64,000 bases of DNA from NCBI GenBank assembly GCA_030429565.1, contig JAUIFE010000001.1, forward strand, positions 310,001-374,000, written 5' to 3'. Position numbers and translations under genes: made by a program. This document shows, piece after piece, positions 44,535-56,800 of the stretch. Under the pieces are notes generated by a model. It did not search any database. It had not been told where the DNA came from and saw only the letters and a program-made list of their open reading frames with translations. Origin of the DNA: Holophagae bacterium. Its GTDB lineage: Bacteria > Acidobacteriota > Holophagae > Acanthopleuribacterales > Acanthopleuribacteraceae. Position 1 is the first letter of the stretch; each line of letters begins with the position of its first letter.

Positions 44535-45744
44535 GCTGGTTTTCTCAGGCATGGGGATCGTCTCCCCAATCGGCCTGGGAAGTGACGCCTTTGGCGCGGC
44601 CTTAATGCGGGGTGAACATCGCTTTGGCGTCATGCAACGGCCAGGACGCCAAACGCAGGAGAGCGCCTTCCTCGGCGCGGAACTCCCCGAGTTAGCGCTG
44701 CCGGATGTGCCGGCGCGCGTGCTGCGTTCCTGCTCCCTTTCCGGCAAAGCGGCCTTGGCGGCGCTGGGCGAAGCCTGGCGTGCAGCGCGGTTGGAAGCGG
44801 TCGATCCGCACCGAATCGGTTTGATCATCGGCGGTTCCAACCTGCAACAACGCACGCTCACCCTTACCCACCAAAAATACGCCGACCGCACGGCCTTCTT
44901 GCGACCCACCTATGCCATGACCTTTCTGGACAGCGATCTCTGCGGTCTCTGTACGGACCAGTACCCCATTCGCGGCTTTGCCTACACCCTCGGCGGTGCC
45001 TCGGCCGCCGGTCAACTGGCGGTCATTCAAGCGGCGGACGCGGTCGCGAGCGGGCGGGTCGACGTCGCCGTGGCCATGGGCGGCCTACTCGACCTCTCCC
45101 ACTGGGAGTGCGCGGGCTTTCGCGCCGCCGGCGCCATGGGTTCCGAACGCTTTGCCGAAAGCCCACAGGCAGCCTGTCGCCCGTTCGATCAGCAACGGGA
45201 CGGTTTTATCTACGGTGAAAACTGCGCGGCACTGGTCGTCGAACGGGCGGCAACCTGTCGCCAACGAGGTTTGCAGCCCAAAGGTCTGCTGACGGGAACG
45301 GCGGTTGCGATGGACGGCAATCGCTACCCCAACCCCAACGCGCACGGAGAAACACGCGCCATCGGCGAAGCCATGCAGGCGGCCGCATTACGGCCGAGCG
45401 ATGTGGATTACATCAACCCCCACGGCACCGGCTCCCCGCTGGGCGACCAAACCGAGATCCAAGCATTGCGCGCTTGCGGCCTGGAACACGCCGCGCTCAA
45501 CACGACCAAGTCCCTTACCGGCCATGGGTTAACCTCGGCCGGCGCGGTCGAAATTGTCGCGACCCTGTTGCAGATGGCGGCATCCCGACTGCACCCCTGC
45601 CGCAATCTGGAATCACCGCTGGACGATGCCGTTAACTTTGTCGGCGCGACAGCCCGGCCCCACAAGATTCACCACGCACTTTGCTTGAGCTACGGCTTTG
45701 GCGGCATCAACACGGCCCTCTGCATTCAAAACCCACTCGCTTAA
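44512..45744 (+). CDS. pksF: Decarboxylating ketosynthase (Cys to Ser) of the HCS cassette
   Basis: 410 aa thiolase-fold KS. The active-site Cys is replaced by Ser164 (TLGGASAAGQLAV), while both catalytic His are kept: His304 in NPHGTGSPLGD and His338 in SLTGHGLTSAG. This is the signature of the malonyl-ACP decarboxylases of beta-branching cassettes (PksF, CurC, MupG types). It forms acetyl-ACP on the adjacent ACP, with which it overlaps by 23 bp. ATG 44512 is used. With the AT-ER, ACP and PksG/H/I-like proteins the cassette is complete. Confidence 0.93.
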   Translation: MHSALRSELVFSGMGIVSPIGLGSDAFGAALMRGEHRFGVMQRPGRQTQESAFLGAELPELALPDVPARVLRSCSLSGKAALAALGEAWRAARLEAVDPHRIGLIIGGSNLQQRTLTLTHQKYADRTAFLRPTYAMTFLDSDLCGLCTDQYPIRGFAYTLGGASAAGQLAVIQAADAVASGRVDVAVAMGGLLDLSHWECAGFRAAGAMGSERFAESPQAACRPFDQQRDGFIYGENCAALVVERAATCRQRGLQPKGLLTGTAVAMDGNRYPNPNAHGETRAIGEAMQAAALRPSDVDYINPHGTGSPLGDQTEIQALRACGLEHAALNTTKSLTGHGLTSAGAVEIVATLLQMAASRLHPCRNLESPLDDAVNFVGATARPHKIHHALCLSYGFGGINTALCIQNPLA

Positions 45745-45783
45745 AAAAACAGCAACCCGGGAACAACCCTTGAGGAGTGAATC

Positions 45784-47100
45784 ATGATGAGTGTCGTATT
45801 TTGGTTGGTTTTGGTCGCCGTCGAGGGCACGGCTACGGTCGATTACGCCTGGACGGAAATGGGCCACAACCAACAAATCGTTCGGGTCATTACCCGCGAC
45901 AAAAGCTGCCCCGACATCAACATCGACGGCCTCATCCAGCCCATGAAACCGCGTAGCGACAGCCCGCCTCCCAATTTTGATATCCAGGTCTGCGAATGTG
46001 AGCTACCCGCCGGCGCCCAAAAGGTCTCCGTTGGCGACAAAACCCTACCCGTCGTCGGCAAGAAACCGAAACGCATCGCCATCATCGGCGACACCGGCTG
46101 CCGGATTCTCAATGTTCCCGGCTATGAAATCCTGCAAAACTGCAACGGTGCCGCCGGTTATGGGACACCCTGGCCGTTTCCAGCAATTGCCGACGCGGTC
46201 GCCGCCGGCAATCCCGATCTCATCATCCATCTGGGTGACTACCACTATCGCGGTTTCCCCTGTCCCCAAGGCAACAAAGGCTGTGCCGGACCCGCCGGCA
46301 ACAATTGGCCGGCCTGGGAAGCCGATTTCTTTGCACCGGCGCGCAACCTGTTGCCCAAAGCACCCTGGGTCTTTGTTCGCGGCAACCACGAAAGCTGTCA
46401 ACGCGCGTGGCTTGGCTGGTTCTACCTATTAGCCCCCGGCCCACTGTCGACCGACCCCTGGCAACCAGAACAATGCCAGTTAGTTAGCGAACCTTACGCG
46501 GTGTCGTTTGACAACCTGAAGTTGCTGGTTCAAGACAGTGCCAATGTCCCCTACGAACCCGGCGAAAACGGCAAAACAGCGGCGCTCGTCGCAAAGTATG
46601 CCGAAACCTATAACCAACTCAACGCCATGGCGTCGGCGGACAGCGATAACTGGTTTCTTTCTCATGAACCCATTTGGGGCATTCAATCAGCAACAACGGC
46701 GAAAGGGCTGCTCTTGTTACAGCTCCAATTAACCCTTCAGGCCGCCCTTAAAAAAGCGCAAGGCGGCGCATTCAGCCCCCACATTGGGCTGTTGCTCAGC
46801 GGCCATGCCCACCTTTTCGAGTCATTTACCTTTCGCGATGGGCGCCCGCCGATGATGGTTGTCGGCAACAGCGGCACCAAACTCTCTCCGGCGATCACGC
46901 CGCAAGCTTTGGCCCAATTTAAAATGCTTGAAGCGCTCGGTGTGGCGCCGGATGATTTCACAAGCGAAGACCGCTTCGGCTACGCCTTTGCCGATGAAAC
47001 CCCCGCAGGCCGGCGCATTACCTTGCACCATTTGGACGGAACGGTTAGCCGTCGTTTTCTGGTAACCGACAAAAAGCTAGTCCCCCAACCCGCCAAATAA
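45784..47100 (+). CDS. Probably exported metallophosphoesterase (calcineurin-like)
   Basis: 438 aa. A short hydrophobic N-terminus (MMSVVFWLVLVAVEGTATV) may act as a signal peptide. The metallophosphoesterase motifs are complete: IIGDTG, HLGDYHY, VRGNHESC, SHEPIWG and SGHAHLF. A preceding beta-rich domain with paired Cys (KSCPD, QVCECEL) recalls purple acid phosphatases and suggests disulfides outside the cytoplasm. It removes phosphate from an ester; substrate unknown. It lies directly after the KS gene with an RBS GAGGAG, within the cluster. With intracellular kinases on the other arm, an extracytoplasmic phosphatase that activates a phosphorylated product is an attractive inference. Confidence 0.82.
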   Translation: MMSVVFWLVLVAVEGTATVDYAWTEMGHNQQIVRVITRDKSCPDINIDGLIQPMKPRSDSPPPNFDIQVCECELPAGAQKVSVGDKTLPVVGKKPKRIAIIGDTGCRILNVPGYEILQNCNGAAGYGTPWPFPAIADAVAAGNPDLIIHLGDYHYRGFPCPQGNKGCAGPAGNNWPAWEADFFAPARNLLPKAPWVFVRGNHESCQRAWLGWFYLLAPGPLSTDPWQPEQCQLVSEPYAVSFDNLKLLVQDSANVPYEPGENGKTAALVAKYAETYNQLNAMASADSDNWFLSHEPIWGIQSATTAKGLLLLQLQLTLQAALKKAQGGAFSPHIGLLLSGHAHLFESFTFRDGRPPMMVVGNSGTKLSPAITPQALAQFKMLEALGVAPDDFTSEDRFGYAFADETPAGRRITLHHLDGTVSRRFLVTDKKLVPQPAK

Positions 47101-47826
47101 CCCTTCTTTGATCAGAGCTAGCGCGGCGCGCATTGGGTTGCCTGATGCATGGCAGCCCACGATGAACGTCTCCGCGATGACTTCAGTAGCATGGAACGCA
47201 AGCGCCGGCAAGGATCCACACGATGTGACAGCAATTAGGCAACAAGGAAAGGCTACTCGCACCGAAAACACCACACACACAGACCACAGCGCGTTATCTT
47301 TATCATCATACACAAAGTGTTATTACTCATAATTCCCATACACAAACTCAATATAACAAACATAAGAAAATAACCAAAAACAGTGATCCTTTTGACCGAA
47401 TACGCCCCCTGCGTGATACGTGGTGCCCTCAGGGAAACCCGTGCCAATCGCCTCATGGGCGACCCCCGTCCGCGCGGGCGCGCTACAAGTCCTCATCTTT
47501 CCTAGATCAATCTATTTGCAACCCTATCTTAGCTTTATATCGAAGAAAAGGGTTCGCCCAGCCGCACCGATCAATCCGAACCGGGGCGCCCAACCCAGGC
47601 CCATGGCGAAGGCTTGGCAGACGCGACAAACGCCAAAACCAAGGATAATTCGCAGCAACTCAATACTAAACAATTTCTTATAAAAACTTGCTCTAAGCTC
47701 ACAGCTATGTAATATTCGTCGTCTACGAAATTCCTCAAATTTTCACCAGGCACCCGAAACACGGATAACACAGTTGCGTACCTCGGGACGTGAAAATACC
47801 CGAACATTACATGGAAGGACACAAAC
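47101..47826. other. AT-rich leader region of the megasynthase operon
   Basis: About 726 bp without a supported gene. The composition drops strongly in AT-rich stretches (47290-47400 and 47640-47720), unlike the surrounding DNA. It separates the accessory genes from the megasynthases and should contain the latter's promoter. Confidence 0.45.
47688..47715 (+). promoter_or_regulatory. Candidate promoter of the megasynthase gene
   Basis: TTGCTC (47688-47693) and TAATAT (47710-47715) are 16 bp apart in the AT-rich leader, about 110 bp before the GTG start. By-eye match only. Confidence 0.3.
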
Positions 47827-50800
47827 GTGAACCATCCTGGAAATTCATGGTTTCACCGGCACATCGCCGCATGGGCCGAGAAAACGCCGGATTCCGTTGC
47901 CATTGTTTATGAAACCCAACAGCTCAGCTATCAGGAATTGAACCGACGCGTCAACTGCCTTGCTCATTACCTCCAGCAACAGGGGGTCACGCCCGACCAA
48001 CCCGTCGGCCTGTGTGTCACGCGGTCGGTTGAGATGGTCATCGGCATTCTCGGCATCATGCGTGCCGGCGGCGCCTATGTTCCCCTTGAACCGGGTTACC
48101 CCGCCGAACGTCTGCGTTTTATGCTTCAAGACAGCGGGGCGGCGCACGTCCTTACCTCGGCCCAATTTTGCGACAGCCTGGTCCCTCTGGTCGAGCCCGC
48201 CGTGACCGTGCTGTGCTTGGATCGCGACTGGGAAACCATCGCCCAAACCGCCGAGGAATGCGCTGAAAAGACCACGGCGGTTTCAGACCAAAACTTGGCT
48301 TATATCCTCTATACCTCCGGCAGTACCGGACGCCCCAAAGGCGTTTTGCTGGAGCACCGCGCCTTGGCCAACCGCATCGCTTGGATGGCCGACCAATACG
48401 ACCTAACACCCGACGATCGGGTTTTACAAAAAACGCCGTTTAGTTTCGACGTCTCGGGTTGGGAATTTTTTTGGCCACTGATGCGCGGCGCCCGCTTGGT
48501 CCTGATCCCACCGGAAAAACACAAAGATCCGCATTACTTGCGCGATGTCATCATTCGCGAACGCATCACCACCCTGCACTTTGTGCCGTCCATGTTAAAT
48601 GCGTTTCTCGGCATCGAAGGCGTCACCCAATGCACATCGCTACGCCAGGTATTCTGTAGCGGCGAAGCGCTGACCCCGTCGCACACGCGTCGTTTTTTTG
48701 AGACGCTGCCGAGCTGCGAGCTCCACAACTTATACGGGCCGACCGAAGCCGCGATTGATGTGACCTACCAGCCGTGTCGGCCGGGTATGACCACCATCCC
48801 GATCGGCAAGGCGATCCGCCAGATCCAACTGTACATTGTCGACACGGCCATGAACCCGGTCGCCCAAGGCGAAGCAGGCGAATTATGTATTGCCGGAATC
48901 GGTTTGGCACGAGGTTACTGCAATCGGCCGGATCTCAGCGCGGACCGTTTTCGCCCCAACCCGTTTGGTGACACGCCTGGCGACCGCCTTTACCATACGG
49001 GTGACCGCGCGCGTTTTCTCGACGACGGTGCCATTGAATACCTGGGTCGCATGGATCACCAAATCAAATTGCGCGGAAACCGCATCGAGCTGGGTGAAAT
49101 TGAACAGGTCATGCTGGAACAACCAGGTGTCGGCGACGCCGCCGTTGTGCTTCAGGAAGACGGACGCGGCGAACAGCGTCTGGTGGCCTGGTTTTCACCG
49201 GACCCCGGTTGTGCCGGGCCGGTGCAGCGTGGTTTGGCGTTGGAAGCCGAAGGGCTGTTGGCGGGGAAACGAACCACCACCCTGCCCAACGGTATGGACA
49301 TCGTCCACCTCAATCCCGGCGAAACGGATTTTCTCTATCGGGAAATCTACGAAGGCGAGGGCTACCTCAAACACGGGCTGGCGGTAACTGCGGGCGATTG
49401 CGTCTTTGATGTGGGCGCCAATATCGGCCTGTTCTCGCTCGACATGGCGCAACGAGGCGCGGTGGTGCATGCCTTTGAGCCAATCCCCGAGGTTTACGAG
49501 ATTCTAGCGCTCAACAGCCGCCGCCTCGGCGGCTCGGTGCAGACCTATGCGCGCGGCGTGGGCGAAAGCTCCGGTTATGAGACCTTTACCTATTACCCCA
49601 ACGTGACGATCCTCTCCGGTGCCCACGCCGACTTGGAAGAGGAATTGGATGTGGTGCGCACCTACCTTGCCGGCGATGAAAGCCAAAACGCGGTCGATGC
49701 CGACGAAGTCGACGCGATGTTGCGCGCGCGTTTGGAAACCCGCGAAGTACGTTGTCGGATCAGTACGATTTCCGAGGTCATCGCCGAGCAAGCGATCCAA
49801 ACCATCGATCTGCTCAAGGTCGATGTCGAGAAAATGGAGCAAAAAGTACTGGACGGCATCGAGGCTTCCGATTGGCCCAAAATCCGTCAGGTCGTCATTG
49901 AAGTCCACGATAGCGACAACCGCGCGGCGGCCGTCCGCGATCTGTTGGAGCAACAGGGTTTCCGCGTGGTTATGGCACAAGACGAGGCCTTGCGCAGCAC
50001 CCAAATCTACAACCTCTACGCGAGACGCACGCCGGCGGCGCAGCCGGAACCGCACCAACCGCCGGAACCGCGTTGGTACGGCCGCGAGGCATTGGTGGCT
50101 TCGATTCAAGCAGGCCTTGCCGATCGACTGCCGGACTACATGTTGCCCGCCGCCGTTGTGCCCCTGGCGGCCCTACCCTTAACGGCCAACGGTAAGTTGG
50201 ATCGAAAACAGCTCAGCAGCCGCACGGTCACCAAAACGCGCCCCAAAACCATCGCCCTGCCCCGCTCGGAGTTCGAGGAACAGATGCTGGAGATCTGGGA
50301 AGAGCTGCTCGGCATCATGGACTTGTCGGTGGACGACGGTTTCTTTGAAGCAGGCGGCAATTCGCTGCTGGCGATCACCCTCATCGAACGCATCAACCAA
50401 ACCTTTGGCTGTGCACTCACAACGACCACGCTGTTCAAACACGCCAGCATCGCCGCGTTAAGCGCCCACTTGGCCGAACCAACGCCGGCTCCGCGCCCGG
50501 TAGCCGAAGCACCGGTCAGCGCCCCGATCAAGCAAGCGCCGGCGGGATACGTCGAACAGCATGCTTACAGCGACGTGGAAGCGGCCCTCAACCGCCACCC
50601 GGCGGTGCGCGAAAGCGCGGTGCTCGCCATGGAGCGGCGCGGGAAACCGTACTTGGTGGCGCATGTGCGGCCGAACTTCGACTGGTTCCGCCGGCAAGAG
50701 GCAGACCAAGACACGGAAGAACTGCTCAAAAACTGGATTCCCATCTGGGAACAAAACTATGCACCGATCCTTGGCGGCGAAGAGAGTTCCGACGAAGTCT

Positions 50801-53800
50801 TAAACGCCATCGGTTATGTCACAAGCGATTCGGGCGACCAGATTCCCGAGGAAGAGATACGCGAGTGCGTCGACCTGGCGGTCGGCCACGTCATGGAGCA
50901 TCAGCCTCGCAACATGCTGGAAATCGGCTGCGGCAGCGGCATGTTGTTGTTTAATTTGGCCGACAAGGTCGATCATTACTACGCCACCGACCTGTCCGAA
51001 AACGCGGTCGAACACATCCACAACTCGCTCAAAAGCAAACCCTACCGCGACCGCGTGACCTGCGTCCAAGGTGACGCCTCGGACTTGGCGGGCGTCCCGG
51101 TCGAAGCGGTCGATACGGTGATGATCCACTCGGTCATTCAGTATTTTCCCGGCATTGATTACCTGACGGATTTGATCCGCACCCTGACGGAACGGCTGCC
51201 GCACGGCGCGCGCATCTTCATCGGCGATGTACGCGACTTGCGCCTGCTGACCTCGTTCCACGCGGCGGTACTCGCCCATCAGTGTCCGCCCGAAACCACG
51301 CAAGCCAAGTTCGCGCGCATGCTTTCAGACCGCGTCCGTCTTGAAAAAGAACTGGTCATCGATCCCCTTTACTTCAAAAACCTTACCCGCTCGTTGCCGC
51401 GCGTGAAACAGGTGCGCATCTGCCCGAAAAAAGGCCGCTTCCACAACGAATTTATGAAGTACCGCTTCGACACCTTCCTGTATTTGGACGAACCCCGACC
51501 AGAAGGTGCGACGCCGCGCGTTGAAAAGTGGCGCGGTGAATCAGCGCAGGCAACCTTGGCAAAGGTAACCGACAGTGCCGAGGCGCTGTGGTTAACCGAC
51601 GTCCCCAACCGCCGCCTGTGGCGGGAACAAGCCATTCTCGAATGGACCCGCAACGCAAACGGCGAGGCAACCTTGCAAGAAGCCTTGGCCCGGATCGACG
51701 CCGGCCCGGACGCCGACAAAGGGGTCGACCCCTACCAAGTGCTCCAAGCCGGCAACAAACAGGGCCTTACAACCACGGTTCACTGGGAACACCCGCACCA
51801 ACACGGACACTTTGATATCTACGTGCAGCCCGCCGGCCAATCGCCGGGTGAGCCGCCCCACGAATTGACCTGGCAACAGGCGGAGACGCTGGAACTGGAC
51901 GGCGCCAACTTCCCCGGTTTCAGCGTGGTCTGGCAGGAAAAACTCGGATTGCTCAAGTACCACCTGAGCGAACAACTGGCGCCCGAGCGCCTGCCGGCAC
52001 GGTTCATCTTCCAAACGGACTTGCCCAAGGACGAAAACGGCCGCATCGACCGCGCTGTCCTGCGCGGTGAACGGGCGGCGCCCGCCGCTCAGCCGCCGGC
52101 GCCGACAGCGGTTTCCCAACCAACAAACCGGCAAGCAACAAACCGGCAAGCAACAAGCCGGCAAGCGCAGGTTGCCGACGACAGCCTGGCGATCATCGGT
52201 ATTTCCTGCCGGGTGCCAGGCGCCGACAACCACGAACAGTTTTGGCAAAACCTGTGTGCCGGTGTGGAAAGCGTAACGATGCTGTCCCAGCAAGAACTGA
52301 TCGACGCCGGGGTGCCGGAAGCACGCCGCACCCACCCTAACTTCGTTCCGGCGCAACGCACCATCAGCGACAAAGACGGATTCGATCCGGGCTTTTTCAA
52401 CATCTCGCCCCGCAACGCCTTATACATGGATCCGCAAACCCGGCTGCTGTTGCAGCATTCGTGGCTGGCCGTCGAAGATGCCGGTTATGCGGTGAGCGAC
52501 GTGCCCGATACCGGCGTTTTTATGTCGACCGCCGCCAACTTTTACCCGCTGCCGCTCGGTCTCTCCGCCCAGGAACTCCAAGGTGCCGACGGCCACCCCG
52601 CCGGTCTGCAGGCGCAGGGCGGAATGGTCGCCAACACGATTTCCTACCACCTGGGCCTGAAGGGTCCCAGCCTGTTCGTACAATCGCTGTGCTCGTCGTC
52701 GCTGGTCGGCGTAAAACTGGCCGCACAAAGCTTGTTGACGGGCGAAACCAAAACAGCATTGGTCGGCGGCGCCGGCTTATTTGCTTTCTCACGCGCGGGA
52801 TACCTGCACGAACCCGATCTAAATCTTTCCGCCGACGGCACCTGCCGCAGCTTTGACGCCGACGCCACAGGCATGGTCGAAGGTGAAGGGGTGTGCGTGG
52901 TCATGCTGAAAAGGGCGGCGGACGCGGTGGCGGACGGCGATCCCATTTACGCCCTGTTGCGCGGCATTAGCATCAACAACGACGGCAATGACAAGGCCGG
53001 TTTCCACGCACCGGGCGTGCTAGGCCAAGCCGCCGCCGCGCGCGAGGTCCTGACCAAAACCGGCATTGATCCTCAAACGATCGGCTACATCGAAGCCCAC
53101 GGAACCGGCACCCCTTCCGGCGACGCGATTGAAGTCGCGGCCCTCAACGAAGCCTATGCCGGCGCGGGCAAGCAACACTGCGCGCTGGGTTCGGTGAAAC
53201 CCAACATCGGCAACCTGGACACAGCGGGCGGCCTCGCCGGTCTGATCAAGGTCGTCATGGCGCTGCACCACGGCACGGTGCCCCCTCAAATTAATTTCGA
53301 CCAAGCTGCACCCGATCTCGCCCTGGCTGATTCACCGTTTTTCATTCCCACCCAAGCGAAACCGTGGCCGTCGGGGCAAACCCTGCGGCGGGCGGCCCAG
53401 AACCATTACTCGTTGGGCGGCACCAACGTGCACGCCGTTTTTGAAGCGGCACCGCCAAAGCCGGCGTCGTCCGACACCGAGCAAGCCGTACTGGTTCCGC
53501 TGTCGGCCCAAGACGGCGCGCGCCTGCGCGAAGCGGCGGCCCAACTGGCGACCTTCCTCGAGCACCAAACCGAGACGTCAACGCGCGATCTGGCCTACAC
53601 GCTGCAAATCGGGCGGGTCGCCATGAAACGCCGCGTTGCGTTCCTGGCCCGCAATCGCGCGGAACTGCGCGACTTGCTCGGTGAATTCGTCGCCGGCCGC
53701 GCCCATAAACGCATTCTCAGCGGCACGATTGAGCGCAAGGAACAACGGCTGTTCGACAACGACGAGGACGCGCGCGCGTTGCTGCACGGCTGGTTGCAAA

Positions 53801-56800
53801 AAGGACGCCTCGCCAAGATCGCCGAGTTATGGGTGAAAGGGGTGGCGATGGCATGGCCGCTGCTTTACGGGGACAACCGACCGCAACGCATCCATTTGCC
53901 AGGTTACCCATTCGCCCGTCAACGGTTTTGGATTCCCGAAACCCCGGCCACGCCGACACCGACCCGACCGCAGCCGAGCCAAACGGCAGCCACGCAACCC
54001 GAGTCGCCGAGCACGCCCAACGCGGCACTCCAGGACCCAATCACCGCCGTCCTCAAGGCGATGACCGCCGATTTGCTGATGGTCGACGCGGCGGATGTGG
54101 ATCCTCTGTGCGAATTCAATGATTGTGGGTTCGATTCGGTGGCGTTGATTCAATTCACCAACCGCCTCAATGAAGCCTATCACTTGGACATCAAGCCGAC
54201 GGCCCTGTTTGAAAATCCGTCCATCGCGCGGCTGAGTCAGTACTTGGCCGACCGCTATGCGGACGTATTTGGCATTAGGTTTAACCTGCCGCTGCAGCCC
54301 AAAGCGCCACGACCGGCGCCGCCCAATCAGACGCAACCACAGGCGGCACTGCCAACACAAACGGGAACGCCGGCGCGGTCATCACACCGCGCCGAAACCC
54401 CCATCGCGATTGTCGGCATGAGCGGGTGCTTTCCCGGTGCCCGCGACCTCAAGGCCTTCTGGGAGAACCTGCGCGACGGCAAGGACTGCATTCGCGAAAT
54501 CCCGGCCGACCGTTGGGATTGGCGCGCCATCGACGGCGACCCGCGCGAAGACAAAAACAAAACCCGCGTCCACTGGGGAGGGTTCATCGACGGCGTGGCC
54601 GAGTTTGATCCGCTTTTCTTCGGCATCTCGCCACGTGAAGCGGCCTCGATGGATCCGCAAAACCGGTTGCTGATGACCCACGTGTGGCTGGCCATGGAAG
54701 ATGCGGGCCACAGCGCCCAAGCCCTCGCCGGCGGCGATACCGGTATTTTTATGGGCACGGGCGAAACCGGTTACGCGCGTTTGTTGCAAGACACCCCGGA
54801 TGTCGAAGACTACGCCTTCCTGGGCCTATTCCCCTTCGGCGGTCCCAACCGCATGAGTTTCTTCTTGGACCTGCACGGCCCCAGCGAACCGATCAATACC
54901 GGTTGCTCCTCGTCCCTGGTGGCGGTTCACAAAGCGGTCGCCGCCATTCGCGAAGGACGTTGCGGTATGGCCTTCGCGGGCGGGGTCAACACGGTGCCCA
55001 CCCCGGACGGGCATATCAGTTTCAGCCGCGCGGGCATGTTGTGCGAAGACGGCCGCTGCAAGGCCTTTTCGGCCGACGCCAACGGTTTCGTGCGCGGTGA
55101 AGGCGTGGCGGTGCTGCTGCTGAAGCCCTTGGCCGACGCCGAACGCGACGGCAACCCGATTTACGCGGTCATTCGCGGCAGCGCGGAGAACCACGGCGGC
55201 CGCGCCAATTCCTTCACCGCCCCCAACCCCAAGGCACAGGCGGCCTTGTTAACCCAAGCCTATCGCCAGGCTGGGATCGCGCCCGCCCGTGTCGGTTACA
55301 TTGAAACCCACGGAACCGGTACCCATTTGGGCGACCCCATCGAAATCGAAGGCCTCCAGACGGCATTCCGCGCGCTGGGTGCCGCCGATTCGCAACGCCA
55401 GGCCTGCGGGCTCGGCGCGGTGAAGTCGAACATCGGTCACTCGGAAATGGCGGCGGGCATCGCCGGTCTGGTCAAAACGATTCTGCAACTCAAGCACCAA
55501 ACCCTTGCCAAAAGCCTGCACTGCGAGACGGTGAATCCCTACATCCAGTTGGAAGAGAGCCCGTTTTTTATCGTTCAGGAAACGCAACCGTGGCAGCCGG
55601 TACAAGATGAAACAGGCCGAGACCTGCCACGCGTGGCCGGCGTCAGTTCCTTCGGCATCGGCGGCGTCAACGCCCATGTGGTGTTGGAAGAATACACAGC
55701 GGCGCAAACGACGCCGACCACAACCCCGGATCAGGTGTTAATCGTGTTGTCGGCCAAAAACGAAACCCGCCTGCGCGAAAGCGCCGAAAACCTGCGCCGC
55801 TTCACCGAGCAGGCGTTGGCCGATCCGCAACGGGACCCGGGTTTGCTCGCCGACCTCGCCTACACCCTGCAAGTCGGTCGTGAGCCGATGGAAGAACGGC
55901 TGGCATTCACGGTGTCGACGCTGGAAGAGCTGCGCGAGCGATTGGCCGGATTCACAGCCAAGCAACCGCAAGGCATCTTCTACGGCGGCGCCAAAGCGTA
56001 CCGCGACGCCTTAACCATATTGATGTCGGACGAAGACATGTGCAGCGCGATCGACGCCTGGATTGCCAAAAAGAAATTCGCCCAATTGATCCAACTGTGG
56101 GTGCGCGGTCTGCCATTCGACTGGGAACGGCTCTACGGCGACCAAGGGCAACGCCCGCGCCGCATCCAACTGCCAGGTTACCCGTTCGCACGAGAACGCT
56201 ACTGGATTCAAGCCGATAAGCCGGAAACGGTGCGCGCCGCCCAAGCGCAACCTGCCGTTGTCTCGGCCAAACCGACGCCACCGATCACGTCCCCGCTTCC
56301 GCCCAAACCGGCAGCGCCCACGCCCCTCAAAGCACAAGACCCGTTCTTCAGCCGACGCCTCTCCACCCAGTGGCAGGACGAACCCCTGGCGACGGATATC
56401 GATTGGCGCAGCCGACTCCAGGAGAAGGCGGGCACGGCGATCACCGTCATCTACGACGACACCCAACGCCGCGACGAACTGGTGACCCTGCTCTACAACT
56501 TGGAAGAAGCCGCCGGTTTGAACCAACCCCTGCTGCTGGAAACAGTGTCGGTCCGCCACGTGGCCAACGGCATCAGTCAACCGGACGTCATCCTGTTCTT
56601 GGGCATGGCCCCGTCCGAGGCGGGCAAGTATTGCCCCAAGGCCGCCAACCAGTTGACGGTCCTCATCGAACAACTTCATGAGCGCGCCTGGTTCCGCAAC
56701 CTTCAGGTTTACTACCTCTACGAAGGCGCACCAACCCCCGCCTGTGAGGCACTTTGCGGCATGATGCAAGCGGCCATGCACGAGAACCCGCGCCACCGTT

